A stretch of DNA of 64,000 bases from the NCBI RefSeq assembly GCF_001619615.1, contig NZ_LQQP01000012.1:124001-188000 (forward strand). Reading direction: 5' to 3'. Source of the stretch: Microbacterium sp. T32. GTDB taxonomy: Bacteria; Actinomycetota; Actinomycetes; Actinomycetales; Microbacteriaceae. A model generated the notes under the pieces. The model did no database searches. It saw only the letters and a program-made list of their open reading frames with translations, and was not told where the DNA came from. Made by a program: the position numbers and the translations under genes. Shown here in pieces: positions 1 through 9,953 of the stretch; position 1 is the first letter of the stretch, and every line of letters starts with the position of its first letter.

Positions 1-1109
<1,109 letters not shown>

Positions 1110-1120
1110 TCCGCCGTCGA

Positions 1121-1154
1121 CGCCCCGTCCCTCTCGCGAGGGGCGGGGCGTTTC
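1121..1154 (+). terminator. Rho-independent-type terminator after citrate synthase
   Basis: A 13-bp GC-rich stem (1121-1133 with 1138-1150, one G-U pair) has a four-base loop and is followed by TTTC. It starts 11 nt after the gltA stop codon. Confidence 0.85.
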
Positions 1155-1182
1155 GCTGTGCGCCGGGTGTCGCCGGCGCAAG

Positions 1183-1410
1183 ATCAGGGATTCGAGCAAG
1201 GTCAGTGCGGTCTGGGCGGATGTGGCTGAGTCTGCGCGGATCACTGACTTTGTGGAGCCGGGCCGCAGGGGGATGCCGGGCCCTTGGCGCCCGCGCTCGC
1301 TCAGTGATTCGCGCGATGTCGGTCCGATCCAGGCCGATGTGGCTGAGCCTGCGCGGATCGCTGACTTTGGCGAGCCGGGCCGGAGGGTGGATGCCGCCCC
1401 CCGGTGCCCG
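1183..1410. repeat. Two imperfect tandem copies of a ~117-bp intergenic repeat
   Basis: The gap between citrate synthase and dimethylargininase (1110-1427) contains two direct copies offset by exactly 117 bp (about 1183-1299 and 1300-1410). Shared cores include GATGTGGCTGAG (1219 and 1336), TGCGCGGATC and TGACTTT. The first copy also has inverted ends, GTCAGTG at 1201 and CACTGAC at 1242. I see no credible coding potential. It resembles a genome-dispersed intergenic repeat, but other copies cannot be checked here. Confidence 0.75.
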
Positions 1411-1415
1411 CACGC

Positions 1416-1427
1416 TAGGTTCGGTGC
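1416..1427 (+). promoter_or_regulatory. Leaderless-type -10 box for dimethylargininase
   Basis: TAGGTT at 1416-1421 is followed by a 6-nt spacer and the ATG at 1428, leaving no room for a Shine-Dalgarno site. This implies transcription starting at the start codon. Confidence 0.6.
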
Positions 1428-2189
1428 ATGTCGCGTCTGTTCGTCCGCCGTCCGTCGCCCCTCCTCGCCGAGGGTGAGCTCACGCACCTCGACCGCGTGC
1501 CGGTCGACGCCGAGCTGGCGCTCGCGCAGTGGCGCGGCTACGTCGACGTCTTCCGCAGCCGTGGCTGGGACGTGATCGAGATCGAGCCGGCGGACGCGCA
1601 GCCCGACGGCGTGTTCGTCGAGGATGCCGTCGTCGTGTTCGGTGACCTCGCCGTGCTCTGCCGCGCGGGAGCCGAATCCCGCCGCGGCGAAGCGCCCACG
1701 GTGGCGGCGGCGGTCGTGGCATCCGGACTCGAGGTCGCCGAGATCGCAGAGCCGGGCACGCTCGACGGCGGCGATGTCCTCAAGGTGGGCCGGACGGTCT
1801 ACGTCGGTGCCTCCTCGCGGACCAACGCCGAGGGGATCGCCCAGCTCCGCGCGCTGCTCGCGCCGCGCGGCCGGAACGTGGTCGACGTCCCCGTCACCAA
1901 GGTGCTGCACCTGAAGTCGGGGGTGACCGCGCTGCCCGACGGCACGGTCGTCGGCTACGCGCCGCTCGTCGATGACCCGGCGGCCTTCCCGGTCTTCGCG
2001 CCCGTCCCCGAGGAGCACGGCACCGCGGTCGTCGTGCTCGACGAGTCCACGGTGCTGATGTCGTCGGACGCCCCCGAGACCGCCGCCGCCCACCGGGCGC
2101 GCGGACTCGAGGTCGTCACCGTCGACGTGAGCGAGTTCGAGAAGCTCGAGGGGTGCGTCACGTGCCTCTCGGTGCGCGTGCGCGACTGA
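1428..2189 (+). CDS. ddaH: N(G),N(G)-dimethylarginine dimethylaminohydrolase (dimethylargininase)
   Basis: Predicted cytosolic member of the guanidino-group-modifying superfamily, hydrolysing methylated arginines to citrulline and methylamines. It has 253 residues, the usual DDAH size. Visible features are the N-terminal FVRRPS segment, PDGVFVED (Asp60, Glu65, Asp66), TLDGGDVLKV near 111-120, the catalytic His at about 161 (VLHLKSGV) and the nucleophilic Cys246 in the C-terminal CLSVRV. A second Cys at 243 sits close by. The start is fixed by a TAGGTT box 6 nt upstream. The gene stands alone between repeats and convergent dapD. An arginine-deiminase-like alternative is less likely given the length. 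Confidence 0.88.
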   Translation: MSRLFVRRPSPLLAEGELTHLDRVPVDAELALAQWRGYVDVFRSRGWDVIEIEPADAQPDGVFVEDAVVVFGDLAVLCRAGAESRRGEAPTVAAAVVASGLEVAEIAEPGTLDGGDVLKVGRTVYVGASSRTNAEGIAQLRALLAPRGRNVVDVPVTKVLHLKSGVTALPDGTVVGYAPLVDDPAAFPVFAPVPEEHGTAVVVLDESTVLMSSDAPETAAAHRARGLEVVTVDVSEFEKLEGCVTCLSVRVRD

Positions 2190-2201
2190 CGTCGCGCCGC
2201 G

Positions 2202-3116
2202 TCAGGCGTGCAGCGCCGCGTTCAGGGTGACGCCGACGCCCGCTCGTGTGGAGGCCTCGACGGCACCCGTGAGCGAGTTGCGACGGAACAGGATGCCATC
2301 CCGCCCCGACAGCTCGCCCGCCTTGACGGTGTCGTGGCCGACGCGCACCTTCGTGCCCGCGGTCACGTACAGGCCTGCTTCCACGACGCAGTCGTCGCCG
2401 AGCGAGATGCCGATGCCGGCGTTGGCGCCGAGAAGCGTGCGCGCGCCGATCGAGACGCGGTGGGTTCCGCCGCCGGACAGCGTCCCCATGATCGAGGCAC
2501 CGCCGCCGATGTCGGAGCCGTCGCCGATCACGACGCCCTGCGAGACGCGCCCCTCGATCATCGACGTGCCGAGCGTGCCGGCGTTGAAGTTCACGAAGCC
2601 CTCGTGCATGACGGTCGTGCCGGGGGAGAGGTACGCGCCCAGGCGCACGCGCGACGCGTCGGCGATGCGCACCCCGGGCGGGGTCACGTAGTCGAGCAGG
2701 CGCGGGAACTTGTCGAGTCCCTGGATCTGGATGCCACGGCGCTGGAGCGTCGCGCGGAGCCGCGTGGCGTCATCGGGGTGGATCGGTCCCGCGTTCGTCC
2801 ACGCGACGTTCGGCAGGTGCGCGAAGATCCCGTCGAGCGAGAGCTCGTTGGGCCGGACCAACCGGTGCGACAGCGCGTGCAGGCGCAGGTACGCGTCCGC
2901 GGTCGAGGCCGGAGCGGCATCCGCGTCGATCGTGAGACGCACCACCTCGATCCGCACCGCGCGTCGCTCGTCCGTGCCCGCGAGCGCGTCGAGGCCGTGG
3001 TCGGCGCCGGTGTCGGAGGTGCCGAGGGCGGGCGCGGGGAACCAGGCGTCGAGCACCGTGCCGTCGGAGGCGATCGTCGAGAGGCCGGTACCGGTGATCT
3101 GTCGTTCGTTGGTCAC
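2202..3116 (-). CDS. dapD: 2,3,4,5-tetrahydropyridine-2,6-dicarboxylate N-succinyltransferase
   Basis: Catalyses succinyl transfer from succinyl-CoA to tetrahydrodipicolinate in the succinylase branch of lysine and meso-diaminopimelate synthesis. The 304-residue protein has an N-terminal alpha/beta region and, from about residue 150, a left-handed beta-helix of hexapeptide repeats ([35 protein letters not shown]). MIEGRVSQG carries the likely catalytic Glu188 of the actinobacterial subtype. GTG start, with TAGCCT 6 nt before it. Divergent from dapE across 40 bp, so the two pathway enzymes share a control region. Cytosolic, trimeric in known homologues. Confidence 0.95.
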   Translation of the reverse strand: MTNERQITGTGLSTIASDGTVLDAWFPAPALGTSDTGADHGLDALAGTDERRAVRIEVVRLTIDADAAPASTADAYLRLHALSHRLVRPNELSLDGIFAHLPNVAWTNAGPIHPDDATRLRATLQRRGIQIQGLDKFPRLLDYVTPPGVRIADASRVRLGAYLSPGTTVMHEGFVNFNAGTLGTSMIEGRVSQGVVIGDGSDIGGGASIMGTLSGGGTHRVSIGARTLLGANAGIGISLGDDCVVEAGLYVTAGTKVRVGHDTVKAGELSGRDGILFRRNSLTGAVEASTRAGVGVTLNAALHA

Positions 3117-3156
3117 TCAGACAGGCTAGCGGGGCGCCCTGGGTAGGATCGGACGC
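3117..3156. promoter_or_regulatory. Divergent dapD/dapE promoter region, both leaderless-type
   Basis: The 40-bp gap holds two back-to-back -10 boxes. Minus-strand TAGCCT (3123-3128) lies 6 nt before the dapD GTG, and plus-strand TAGGAT (3144-3149) lies 7 nt before the dapE ATG. No ribosome-binding site fits on either side. Confidence 0.65.
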
Positions 3157-4233
3157 ATGCCGACGCTCGATCTGACCGCCACTTCCGTCGAGATCACGCG
3201 AGCGATCTGCGACATCCCCAGCGTCTCGGACGACGAGACCCCCTTGGCGGATGCCATCGAGGCGGCCGTGTCGGGATACCCCCACCTCGAGGTGATCCGT
3301 GACGGCGACACCATCGTCGCGCGCACGTCCCTCGGACGTTCCCGGCGCGTGGTCATCGCGGGGCACATCGACACCGTGCCGATCAACGACAACCTGCCCA
3401 CGCGCGACGTCGAGACCGACGGCGAGCCGTTCCTGTGGGGACGCGGGACCGTCGACATGAAGGCCGGCGTCGCCGTGCAGCTCAAGCTGGCCGTCGAGCT
3501 CACCGAGCCCCCGGTCGACATCACGTGGATGTGGTACGACCACGAAGAGGTCGACTCCTCCCTCAACGGCCTCGGTCGTCTGGCACGGAACCGCCCCGAC
3601 CTGTTCGTCGGCGACTTCGCCATCCTCGGCGAGCCGAGCAACGGCGAGGTCGAAGGCGGCTGCAACGGCACCCTGCGCGCGATCGTCCGCACGACCGGCG
3701 TGCGCGCGCACAGCGCCCGCTCATGGATCGGCGAGAACGCGATCCACAAGGCCGCCCCGGTCCTCGCCCGCCTCGCGGAGTACCGGGCCCGCGAGATCGA
3801 GGTCGAGGGTCTCGTGTACCGCGAGGGTCTGAACGCGGTGCGCATCAGCGGCGGCGTGGCCGGCAACGTCATCCCCGACGCCTGCGAGGTCGAGGTGAAC
3901 TATCGCTTCGCCCCGAGCCGCGACGCCGCGACCGCCGAGCGGGTCGTGCGCGACGTCTTCACCGGTTTCGACGTCGAGATCGTGGACGTCGCCGAGGGCG
4001 CTCGGCCCGGATTGGATGCCGATCTCGCCCGGGACTTCGTCGCCGCCGTCGGCGCGACGCCCCAGCCCAAGTACGGGTGGACCGATGTCGCGCGGTTCTC
4101 GGCCCTCGGCATCCCGGCCGTCAACTACGGACCCGGCGACCCCCACCTCGCACACCACGACGAGGAGCGCGTGCCGCTCGCCCAGATCGAGACCGTCGAG
4201 CGCGGCCTCCGCTCCTGGCTGACCGGATCGTGA
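3157..4233 (+). CDS. dapE: Succinyl-diaminopimelate desuccinylase
   Basis: Zinc-dependent M20-family amidohydrolase that removes the succinyl group from N-succinyl-LL-diaminopimelate. It has 358 residues. Metal-binding and catalytic motifs are in order: GHIDTVP (His70, Asp72), [10 protein letters not shown] (Asp100), YDHEEVDSS (Glu130/131), LGEPSNG (Glu159) and the C-terminal His in LAHHDEERV. The central dimerisation domain is about residues 175-290. Start supported by the TAGGAT box 7 nt upstream. The stop overlaps the next gene's GTG (GTGA), so the mannosyltransferase downstream is probably translationally coupled. Cytosolic. Confidence 0.94.
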   Translation: MPTLDLTATSVEITRAICDIPSVSDDETPLADAIEAAVSGYPHLEVIRDGDTIVARTSLGRSRRVVIAGHIDTVPINDNLPTRDVETDGEPFLWGRGTVDMKAGVAVQLKLAVELTEPPVDITWMWYDHEEVDSSLNGLGRLARNRPDLFVGDFAILGEPSNGEVEGGCNGTLRAIVRTTGVRAHSARSWIGENAIHKAAPVLARLAEYRAREIEVEGLVYREGLNAVRISGGVAGNVIPDACEVEVNYRFAPSRDAATAERVVRDVFTGFDVEIVDVAEGARPGLDADLARDFVAAVGATPQPKYGWTDVARFSALGIPAVNYGPGDPHLAHHDEERVPLAQIETVERGLRSWLTGS

Positions 4234-5453
4234 GCACCGCGACCGCGACGTCTCCGCGGGCACGGTCCTGGCAGGGCTGGCCCGTCGCGGCGCGCATCGC
4301 GGTCATCTACGTCGCCGCGCGGCTCGTGACCACGGGGTTCTTCCTCATTGCGGCCGCGCTGTCCGGGCCGGGTTCGCGCTACGGCGTGGATCCGTCGCTC
4401 GGACAGCTCGCGCTGGGCTGGGACGCGCAGTGGTACTGGTTCGCGGCGGTGTCTGGCTACCCGAGCGTCCTGCCGCTCACCCCGCACGGCGACGTCGCAG
4501 AGAACGCCTGGGCGTTCCTGCCCGTCTACAGCTTCCTCTCGGCCGGGCTCGGCAGTGTGCTGGGCTCGTGGGGTGCGGGCGCGGTCGTGATCTCCCTGCT
4601 GTCGGGCTTCGGCGCGAGCGTCGTCCTGCACGGGTTGCTGCGCGACCGTATCGGTGACTCCGCCGCCCTCTGGGCGGTGACGTTCTTCGCCTGCGGGCCG
4701 CTCGCCGCCCTCTTCCAGGTGGGCTACGCCGAGTCCATGTTCCTGTTCCTTCTGTTCCTGGCGCTCCGCTGCGTGCAGCTGCGGCGGTGGGGCTGGCTCT
4801 ACGTCCTCGTGCCGGTGATCGGCTTCACACGTCCCGGCATCCTGGCGTTCGCGCTGTTCCTCGGGCTGTACGGGGTGTATCGCTTCGCGCGACGGCGCGT
4901 CGACGCGTTCCCCCTGCGCGAGATGGCGCACCTGGTGGGTCTCGGAGCCGTCGCCGTCGTCGCGGGCTTCGCATGGCAGGTCATCGCGGGCGTCGTGACC
5001 GGCGATCCCCGCGCCTACCTGGCGACCGAGCTGGCGTGGAGGCGGAACTGGATCGCCGGGGCGGGCGACCAGTTCGTGCCGGTGGAGGGGTGGATCCAGG
5101 GTGCGGGTTTCTGGTTCACGCAGTGGGGTCTCGGTCCGGTGGCCGGCGTCGTGGCGCTCGTGCTGCTCGTGCTGGCTGTGACGGCGGTGCTGCTGTTCTC
5201 CCCGCAGGTGAAGCGCCTCGGAATCGAGCTGCGCCTGTGGTCCGCGAGCTATCTCGTCTACCTGCTGCTCGTGTTCTTCCCGCAGTCCAGCATCTTCCGT
5301 CTCCTCGTGCCGCTCTCACCGTTGTGGGGAGCCCTCGCCGTGCCGCCGTCGCGGGCGTGGCGGATCGGCGTCCTGGTCGCGGCTCTGCTCGGCCAATGGT
5401 GGTGGATCTACAACATGTACGGCCTCGGGAACACCTTCTGGCAGATCCCGTGA
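4230..5453 (+). CDS. PIG-V-like mannosyltransferase family integral membrane protein
   Basis: A polytopic membrane protein of 407 residues with about 8-10 hydrophobic segments. The motif [18 protein letters not shown] near residue 70 resembles the PIG-V/GPI-mannosyltransferase-like (GT-C fold) family, whose actinobacterial members probably use polyprenyl-phosphate mannose at the outer face of the membrane. GTG start at 4230 overlaps the dapE stop. A longer in-frame opening upstream lies wholly inside dapE and is a shadow. The acceptor is unknown; cell-envelope mannolipid or glycoprotein are possibilities. Family-level call only. Confidence 0.72.
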   Translation: MSTATATSPRARSWQGWPVAARIAVIYVAARLVTTGFFLIAAALSGPGSRYGVDPSLGQLALGWDAQWYWFAAVSGYPSVLPLTPHGDVAENAWAFLPVYSFLSAGLGSVLGSWGAGAVVISLLSGFGASVVLHGLLRDRIGDSAALWAVTFFACGPLAALFQVGYAESMFLFLLFLALRCVQLRRWGWLYVLVPVIGFTRPGILAFALFLGLYGVYRFARRRVDAFPLREMAHLVGLGAVAVVAGFAWQVIAGVVTGDPRAYLATELAWRRNWIAGAGDQFVPVEGWIQGAGFWFTQWGLGPVAGVVALVLLVLAVTAVLLFSPQVKRLGIELRLWSASYLVYLLLVFFPQSSIFRLLVPLSPLWGALAVPPSRAWRIGVLVAALLGQWWWIYNMYGLGNTFWQIP

Positions 5454-5548
5454 CGGCGCGTGACCGGCGCCACATCGGTCGCTGCCGTCGGGCCACTCCG
5501 AGGACCGACTAAACTAGTCCCTAGACCAACGACGAAAAGGGGGCCGCG

Positions 5549-5722
5549 ATGGCAGCCATGAAGCCGCGTACCGGTGACGGACCTATGGAGGCCGTGAAGG
5601 AGGGCCGGCTGATCATCGTGCGTGTGCCGCTCGAAGGCGGCGGACGCCTGGTGGTGTCGGTCAATGACGCCGAGGCCAAAGAGCTCTACGACGTGCTCGG
5701 CGGAGTCGTCGGCGCAGCCTGA
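5549..5722 (+). CDS. DUF3117 domain protein (57 aa)
   Basis: A very small conserved actinobacterial protein beginning MAAMKPRTGDGPMEAVKEGR and ending LYDVLGGVVGA, matching the DUF3117 family almost end to end. Function unknown. ATG at 5549 follows an AAAAGGGG-type Shine-Dalgarno, and TAAACT at 5510-5515 is a plausible -10 with a short leader. In mycobacteria the family lies next to the same O-methyltransferase gene seen here, so the pairing is conserved. Monocistronic, closed by a hairpin terminator. Confidence 0.88.
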   Translation: MAAMKPRTGDGPMEAVKEGRLIIVRVPLEGGGRLVVSVNDAEAKELYDVLGGVVGAA

Positions 5723-5733
5723 CGAATCCTGCA

Positions 5734-5767
5734 CGAAGGCCGGCTCCCCGCGGGGGCCGGCCTTCGT
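5734..5767. terminator. Hairpin terminator between convergent DUF3117 and O-methyltransferase genes
   Basis: Near-perfect inverted repeat CGAAGGCCGGC...GCCGGCCTTCG (5734-5766) with a CCGCG loop, followed by TCGT. It can serve both convergent transcripts. Confidence 0.8.
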
Positions 5768-5797
5768 CGTACGCGGCGGGTGATCCGACCGCGATGG

Positions 5798-6436
5798 TCA
5801 GGTGAGAGGGGTGACCGTCGTGAGCTGCAGCAGACCCTCGCCGGTGGTGGACAGTGCACCGAACACGGCGGGTGAGCTCTGCACCTCTTGGATCAACGAT
5901 CGGTACGCCGTCGTGACGGCGTCGCGTCGTACCGGGTCGGCGACGGCGCCCCCTGCGAGGACGCGCGGGACGAGGACCGTTCCGCCCGCGCGCACAAGCC
6001 GCAGGCCGTGCTCGACGTACTCGATGACGCCCTCGGCGTCGGCGTCGATGAGGACGATGTCGTAGGACGCCTCGTTCATCCGGGGCAGCACATCGGCGGC
6101 ACGTCCGGTGATGAACCGGGCACGAGCAGCGGGAATCCGCGCGTCCGCGAACGCCTGGCGCGCGGCGCCCAGGTGTTCGGGCTCGCTGTCGATGGTCGTC
6201 AGGGTCGCGCGCGGCGAGCCGTGCAGGAGCCAGAGTCCGGAGACCCCGCCACCCGTGCCGACCTCGACGACGTTGAGGGCTCGCGAGGCGGCCGCGAGCA
6301 CCGCGATCTGCGCGCCGACGGCGGGACTGATCGGCGCCGCACCCAGCTCCAGCGCGTGCGCGCGAGCGCGGGCGATGTGCTCGGGTTCGACCGTCGACTC
6401 CTGCACGAACCGCTCGTTCGCCTCGTAACCGCTCAC
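5798..6436 (-). CDS. Class I SAM-dependent O-methyltransferase (Rv1220c-like)
   Basis: A 212-residue soluble Rossmann-fold methyltransferase. The SAM-binding glycine-rich motif VVEVGTGGGVSGLWLL is at about 57-72, the acidic residue after strand 2 is in TIDSEPEH (about 81-88), and DIVLIDADAEG near 130 is motif post-II. This matches the O-methyltransferase family 3/CAMT-like group. Substrate unknown. GTG start at 6436 with GAGGAGG upstream. It lies back to back with tatB. In mycobacteria sigE, an anti-sigma factor and htrA sit between these two genes; all three are absent from this spot. Confidence 0.85.
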   Translation of the reverse strand: MSGYEANERFVQESTVEPEHIARARAHALELGAAPISPAVGAQIAVLAAASRALNVVEVGTGGGVSGLWLLHGSPRATLTTIDSEPEHLGAARQAFADARIPAARARFITGRAADVLPRMNEASYDIVLIDADAEGVIEYVEHGLRLVRAGGTVLVPRVLAGGAVADPVRRDAVTTAYRSLIQEVQSSPAVFGALSTTGEGLLQLTTVTPLT

Positions 6437-6495
6437 GTGGACCTCCTCGCCCAGGCTAGACGGGTGGTCCGTCTCGACGGCCGAGGCGCGGCGGG

Positions 6496-6507
6496 TAATC
6501 TGAATCC
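6496..6507 (+). promoter_or_regulatory. Leaderless-type -10 box for tatB
   Basis: TAATCT at 6496-6501 lies 6 nt before the ATG at 6508. Confidence 0.55.
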
Positions 6508-6879
6508 ATGTTCTTCGGGCTGACCATCGAGAAGCTTCTGCTGATCGGAGTGATCGCCGCCCTCATCATCGGACCCGAACGTCTCCCGAAGTACGCCGAG
6601 AGCCTTGCGCGGCTGACCAAGCGCGCGCGAGAGACGATGCAGGGCGCGAAGACGCGCATGCGCGACGAGATGGGGCCGGAGTTCGACGAGGTCGACTGGC
6701 GCAAGCTCGACCCGCGTCAGTACGACCCGCGCCGCATCATCCGCGAGGCCCTGCTCGATGACACGCCCACGGCCACGATGCGTGCGGCCGGTGCCGCCGC
6801 TCTCGCGACGCAGGCGGCGACCGACAAGCCGGCCTTCGTCGCCGGAGAGACGCCGCCGTTCGACGACGAAGCGACCTGA
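6508..6879 (+). CDS. tatB: Sec-independent protein translocase subunit TatB
   Basis: Membrane-anchored component of the twin-arginine translocase that binds signal peptides together with TatC. The 123-residue protein has the classic layout: a single N-terminal transmembrane helix (residues about 5-22) starting MFFGLTIEKLLL, a GPERLP hinge, an amphipathic helix (YAESLARLTKRARETMQGAK) and an acidic disordered tail. The FGLTIEKLL start and the length favour TatB over TatA. Leaderless start. Convergent with mrp, with only 2 bp between stop codons. A Tat-type secreted protein near 61.5 kb is a potential client. Confidence 0.9.
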   Translation: MFFGLTIEKLLLIGVIAALIIGPERLPKYAESLARLTKRARETMQGAKTRMRDEMGPEFDEVDWRKLDPRQYDPRRIIREALLDDTPTATMRAAGAAALATQAATDKPAFVAGETPPFDDEAT

Positions 6880-6881
6880 CC

Positions 6882-8033
6882 TCAGTTCACGCGCAGCGGC
6901 AGCGACCGACCGGGCAGTCCCCTCGGGCGTACCGCCAGGGCCGCCGCAGCGGTGTCGATCGCGATCGCCGCGGGGTCGTCGGGCCGGGCGATCACGACGG
7001 GACGCCCGTCGTCGCCCCCGGTCCGCAGGGCCGGACTGAGCGGAACGGATGCCAGCAGCGGCACGTTCACCCCGTCGCTCGAGAGCGCACGGGCCACCGT
7101 CTCGCCGCCGCCCGAACCGAACAGGTCGAGCAGCGTGCCGTCGGAGAGGGCCATCGCCGCCATGTTCTCGATCACGCCGATAGGAGTCTGGCCGGTCTGT
7201 CGAGCCACGAGGCCGGACCGCACGGCGACGTCCGCGGCCGCGGCCTGCGGAGTCGTGACGACGAGCACGTCGGCGTGGGGGAGCAGCTGACCCACCGAGA
7301 TCGCCACGTCGCCCGTGCCCGGCGGCATGTCGAGCAGCAGCACGTCGAGGTCGCCGAAGTACACGTCCGTGAGGAACTGCTGCACGGTGCGATGCAGCAT
7401 CGGCCCGCGCCACGCGACGGCGCCGGCGGCCTCCTCGCCCGGGCGGCGCAGGAACATGCCGATCGAGATGACCTTCACCCCGTACGCGACGGGCGGGAGG
7501 ATCAGGTCGTCCAGGCGGGTCGGAGCCGGCGGCAGCCCGTCCGCGTCGACCAGGCCCAGCAGACCCGGGATCGAGAAGCCGTGGACATCGGCATCCACGA
7601 GTCCGACGCGAAGGCCCCGGGCCGCGAGGGCGACGGCGAGGTTCGCGGTCAGCGTCGATTTGCCGACGCCGCCCTTGCCGCTCGTGACGGCGATGACGCG
7701 CGTGAGGGAGTCGGGGCCGAACGGCATCTCGCGTGCCGCGCGCCCGCCGCGGAGGCGCTCGGTGAGTGCGCGGCGCTCGTCCGGCGACATCACGCCGACG
7801 GCCACCTCGACTCCGGATACGCCGTCGACGGACGCCGCGGCAGCGCGGACGTCTCGCTCGATGCGGTCCGCGGCGGGGCAGCCGACGATCGTCAGGGCGA
7901 TTCCGACCTCCGCGACGCCGTCGCGAACGGTGACGTCGCGCAGCATGTCGAGTTCGCCGAGGGGACGGCGCAGTTCGGGATCGGTGACGGCGGCGACCGC
8001 GGCGCGCACGCGGTCGGCGACCGCCTCGCTCAC
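6882..8033 (-). CDS. mrp: Mrp/NBP35-type iron-sulfur carrier ATPase, actinobacterial form lacking CxxC
   Basis: A 383-residue P-loop protein predicted to carry or transfer Fe-S clusters in the cytosol. Residues 1-85 form a MIP18/DUF59 domain (TDPELRRPLGELDM) containing Cys52. The deviant Walker A SGKGGVGKS spans 118-126, Walker A'/B LVDADVHG 145-152, and LLLDMPPGTGD is near 245. Where other Mrp proteins bridge a cluster through CxxC, this one reads ENMAAMALSDG, with no cysteine. GTG start overlaps the DUF1003 stop by 4 nt. It is last in a three-gene operon. Confidence 0.88.
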   Translation of the reverse strand: MSEAVADRVRAAVAAVTDPELRRPLGELDMLRDVTVRDGVAEVGIALTIVGCPAADRIERDVRAAAASVDGVSGVEVAVGVMSPDERRALTERLRGGRAAREMPFGPDSLTRVIAVTSGKGGVGKSTLTANLAVALAARGLRVGLVDADVHGFSIPGLLGLVDADGLPPAPTRLDDLILPPVAYGVKVISIGMFLRRPGEEAAGAVAWRGPMLHRTVQQFLTDVYFGDLDVLLLDMPPGTGDVAISVGQLLPHADVLVVTTPQAAAADVAVRSGLVARQTGQTPIGVIENMAAMALSDGTLLDLFGSGGGETVARALSSDGVNVPLLASVPLSPALRTGGDDGRPVVIARPDDPAAIAIDTAAAALAVRPRGLPGRSLPLRVN

Positions 8034-8563
8034 GGGGTGGCCGGTTTCGGTTCGGCGCTGTCGTGGTCGTCGAGGCGTTCCAGCGCGGCCTTCAGCTCGG
8101 CGCGCAGGCTCTCCTTCGTGATGACCTCGTCGGTGAGATCGCGCACGGCCATGCGCAGCGCCACGATCTCGCGGGCGAGGTACTCGGTGTCGGCGAGGTT
8201 GCGCTCGGCGCGCTGCCGGTCCTGCTCGATCTGGACGCGGTCACGGTCGTCCTGCCGGTTCTGCGCGAGCAGGATGAGCGGTGCCGCGTACGACGCCTGG
8301 AGCGACAGGACGAGGGTCAGCGCGGTGAAGCCGATGTCGGCGGAGTCGAAACGCCAGTCGTCGGGCGCGATCGAGTTCCACCCCATCCACACGACGCAGA
8401 ACAGCGTGAGCGACAGGAGGAAGGTCGGGGTGCCCATGGCGCGGGCGACCCACTCGGTGAAGCGGCCGAACCGGTCGCGCGAAGGCTGCGGCGCGCGCGG
8501 AGCCAGCATTCCGGTGCGCCCGCGCGGGGCGTCGAGGGCGGTCTGTCGTTGTGCACGTGCCAT
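8030..8563 (-). CDS. DUF1003 membrane protein
   Basis: A 177-residue protein with a short basic N-terminus, two hydrophobic helices (about 47-64 and 78-103: FLLSLTLFCVVWMGWNSI, then ALTLVLSLQASYAAPLILL) and a charged, probably coiled-coil C-terminal half rich in Arg/Glu (QDDRDRVQIEQDRQRAERN). This is the DUF1003 layout; function unknown. The ATG overlaps the stop of the upstream MgtE-like gene (TGATG) and its own stop overlaps the mrp start, so three genes are coupled. The same neighbours occur in mycobacteria. A much longer open frame in this register is a shadow. Confidence 0.85.
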   Translation of the reverse strand: MARAQRQTALDAPRGRTGMLAPRAPQPSRDRFGRFTEWVARAMGTPTFLLSLTLFCVVWMGWNSIAPDDWRFDSADIGFTALTLVLSLQASYAAPLILLAQNRQDDRDRVQIEQDRQRAERNLADTEYLAREIVALRMAVRDLTDEVITKESLRAELKAALERLDDHDSAEPKPATP

Positions 8564-9882
8564 CAGCGCCTCCTCGGGGTCTGCATGGGGATCTGGGGGA
8601 TGCTCGCGGTCGCGAGCGGTCTGATCGTCGTCTTGGGTTTCGGATCGTCGCTGTCGTGCGTGCGCCAGTCGTCGGGCAGCAGGTAGTCGAGCACGTCGTC
8701 GATGCTGACGCAGCCGACGAGACGGTGTGCCTGATCGACGACCGGCAGGGAGACGAGGTTGTAGCTCGCGAGCAGGCGCGCGACTTCGGCCGCGGAGGCG
8801 TCGGCGGGCACCGGCTCGAGCGTGTCGTCGATGATCGCGCCGAGCCGCTCGTGCGGCGGGTAGCGCAGCATGCGCTGGAAGTGCACCGTGCCGAGCAGTC
8901 GGCCCGTGGGCGTCTCGTACGGCGGGAGGGTGATGAACACGGATGCCGCGAGCGCGGGGTGCAGCTCGTGGCGCCGGATCAGCGCGAGGGCCTCGGCCAC
9001 GGTGGCATCCGCGGACAGCACGATCGGCTCGGGGGTCATGAGGCCACCGGCGGTGTCGGGACCGTACTGCAGCAGGGCGCGGACGTCGTCGGCCTCCTCG
9101 GGCTCCATGAGCTCGAGGAGCTGCTCGGAGCGGGACTCCGGCAACTGGCCGAGGAGGTCGGCCGCGTCGTCGGGCTCCATGGCATCCAGGATGTCGGCGG
9201 CGCGCTCGTCGCCCAGCTGCTCGAGGATGTGGACCTGCTCGTCCTCGGGCATCTCCTCGAGGGCGTCGGCGAGGCGGTCGTCGCTGAGTTCTTCGGCGAC
9301 CTCGATGAGGCGCTCCTCGGGGAGGTCGAGGAGCGTGTTCGCGAGGTCGGCGGGCTTCAGGTCGGAGTACGTCGCGACGAGCTGCTCGGCCGACTGCGCC
9401 TGCCCGGGCGTCTGCTGCTCGCGGACGTCGTTCCAGCCCGCGAACGTCGTCGCCCCCTTCGCGAACGGCGATGCACTCGTGCGTGGGCGGCGGAGGAAGA
9501 GCTGACCCACGTCCCATTCGCCGAGGCGGTTGCGTTCGATCGCGACGTCTTCGATCACGGCGTCGCCGGAGCCGTCGACGAGGTGCACGCGGCGGCCGAG
9601 CATCTCCGCCATGACACGGACTTCGCCACCGCGCTGCTGGAAGCGGCGCACGTTGATGAGGCCGGTCGTGATGACCTGGCCGGACTGGATGGATGTCACG
9701 CGGCCGATGGACACGAACACATGTCGGCGTCCGGGGATCTCGACGACGAGGCCCACGACGCGCGGTGCGGCGGAGGCGCGGTAGATGACCACGACGTCCC
9801 GCACCTTTCCCAGGCGGTCTCCCGCGGGATCGAACACCGTGCAGCCCGCCAAGCGGGCGACGAAAACCCTCTGCGTGCTCAC
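8563..9882 (-). CDS. MgtE N-domain/CBS-pair protein with PRC-barrel, no transport domain
   Basis: A 439-residue soluble protein. Residues 1-90 resemble a PRC-barrel (FVARLAGCTVFDPAGDRLGKVRDVV). About 160-290 is an MgtE intracellular N-domain of helical repeats (LADALEEMPEDEQ, AADILDAMEPDDAADLLGQL). About 295-415 carries two CBS domains (MTPEPIVLSADATVAEAL, LVSLPVVDQAHRLVGCVSIDDVLDYL). No membrane helices follow, so it is not an MgtE channel but probably a Mg2+ or nucleotide-sensing regulator. GTG start at 9882; a longer upstream frame has no better start. First gene of the operon with DUF1003 and mrp. Confidence 0.85.
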   Translation of the reverse strand: MSTQRVFVARLAGCTVFDPAGDRLGKVRDVVVIYRASAAPRVVGLVVEIPGRRHVFVSIGRVTSIQSGQVITTGLINVRRFQQRGGEVRVMAEMLGRRVHLVDGSGDAVIEDVAIERNRLGEWDVGQLFLRRPRTSASPFAKGATTFAGWNDVREQQTPGQAQSAEQLVATYSDLKPADLANTLLDLPEERLIEVAEELSDDRLADALEEMPEDEQVHILEQLGDERAADILDAMEPDDAADLLGQLPESRSEQLLELMEPEEADDVRALLQYGPDTAGGLMTPEPIVLSADATVAEALALIRRHELHPALAASVFITLPPYETPTGRLLGTVHFQRMLRYPPHERLGAIIDDTLEPVPADASAAEVARLLASYNLVSLPVVDQAHRLVGCVSIDDVLDYLLPDDWRTHDSDDPKPKTTIRPLATASIPQIPMQTPRRR

Positions 9883-9953
9883 CGTCCCAGCGTAGTCCGC
9901 GTTCCGTCGGGGGCATCCATCGCGCCCACAGGACCGCGTGACAAGATGAGAAA

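Noticed and set aside
3435..4229. N-terminal extension of the mannosyltransferase
   Set aside because: The upstream frame lies inside dapE and is Arg-rich noise. The GTGA overlap and membrane-protein start at 4230 are coherent.
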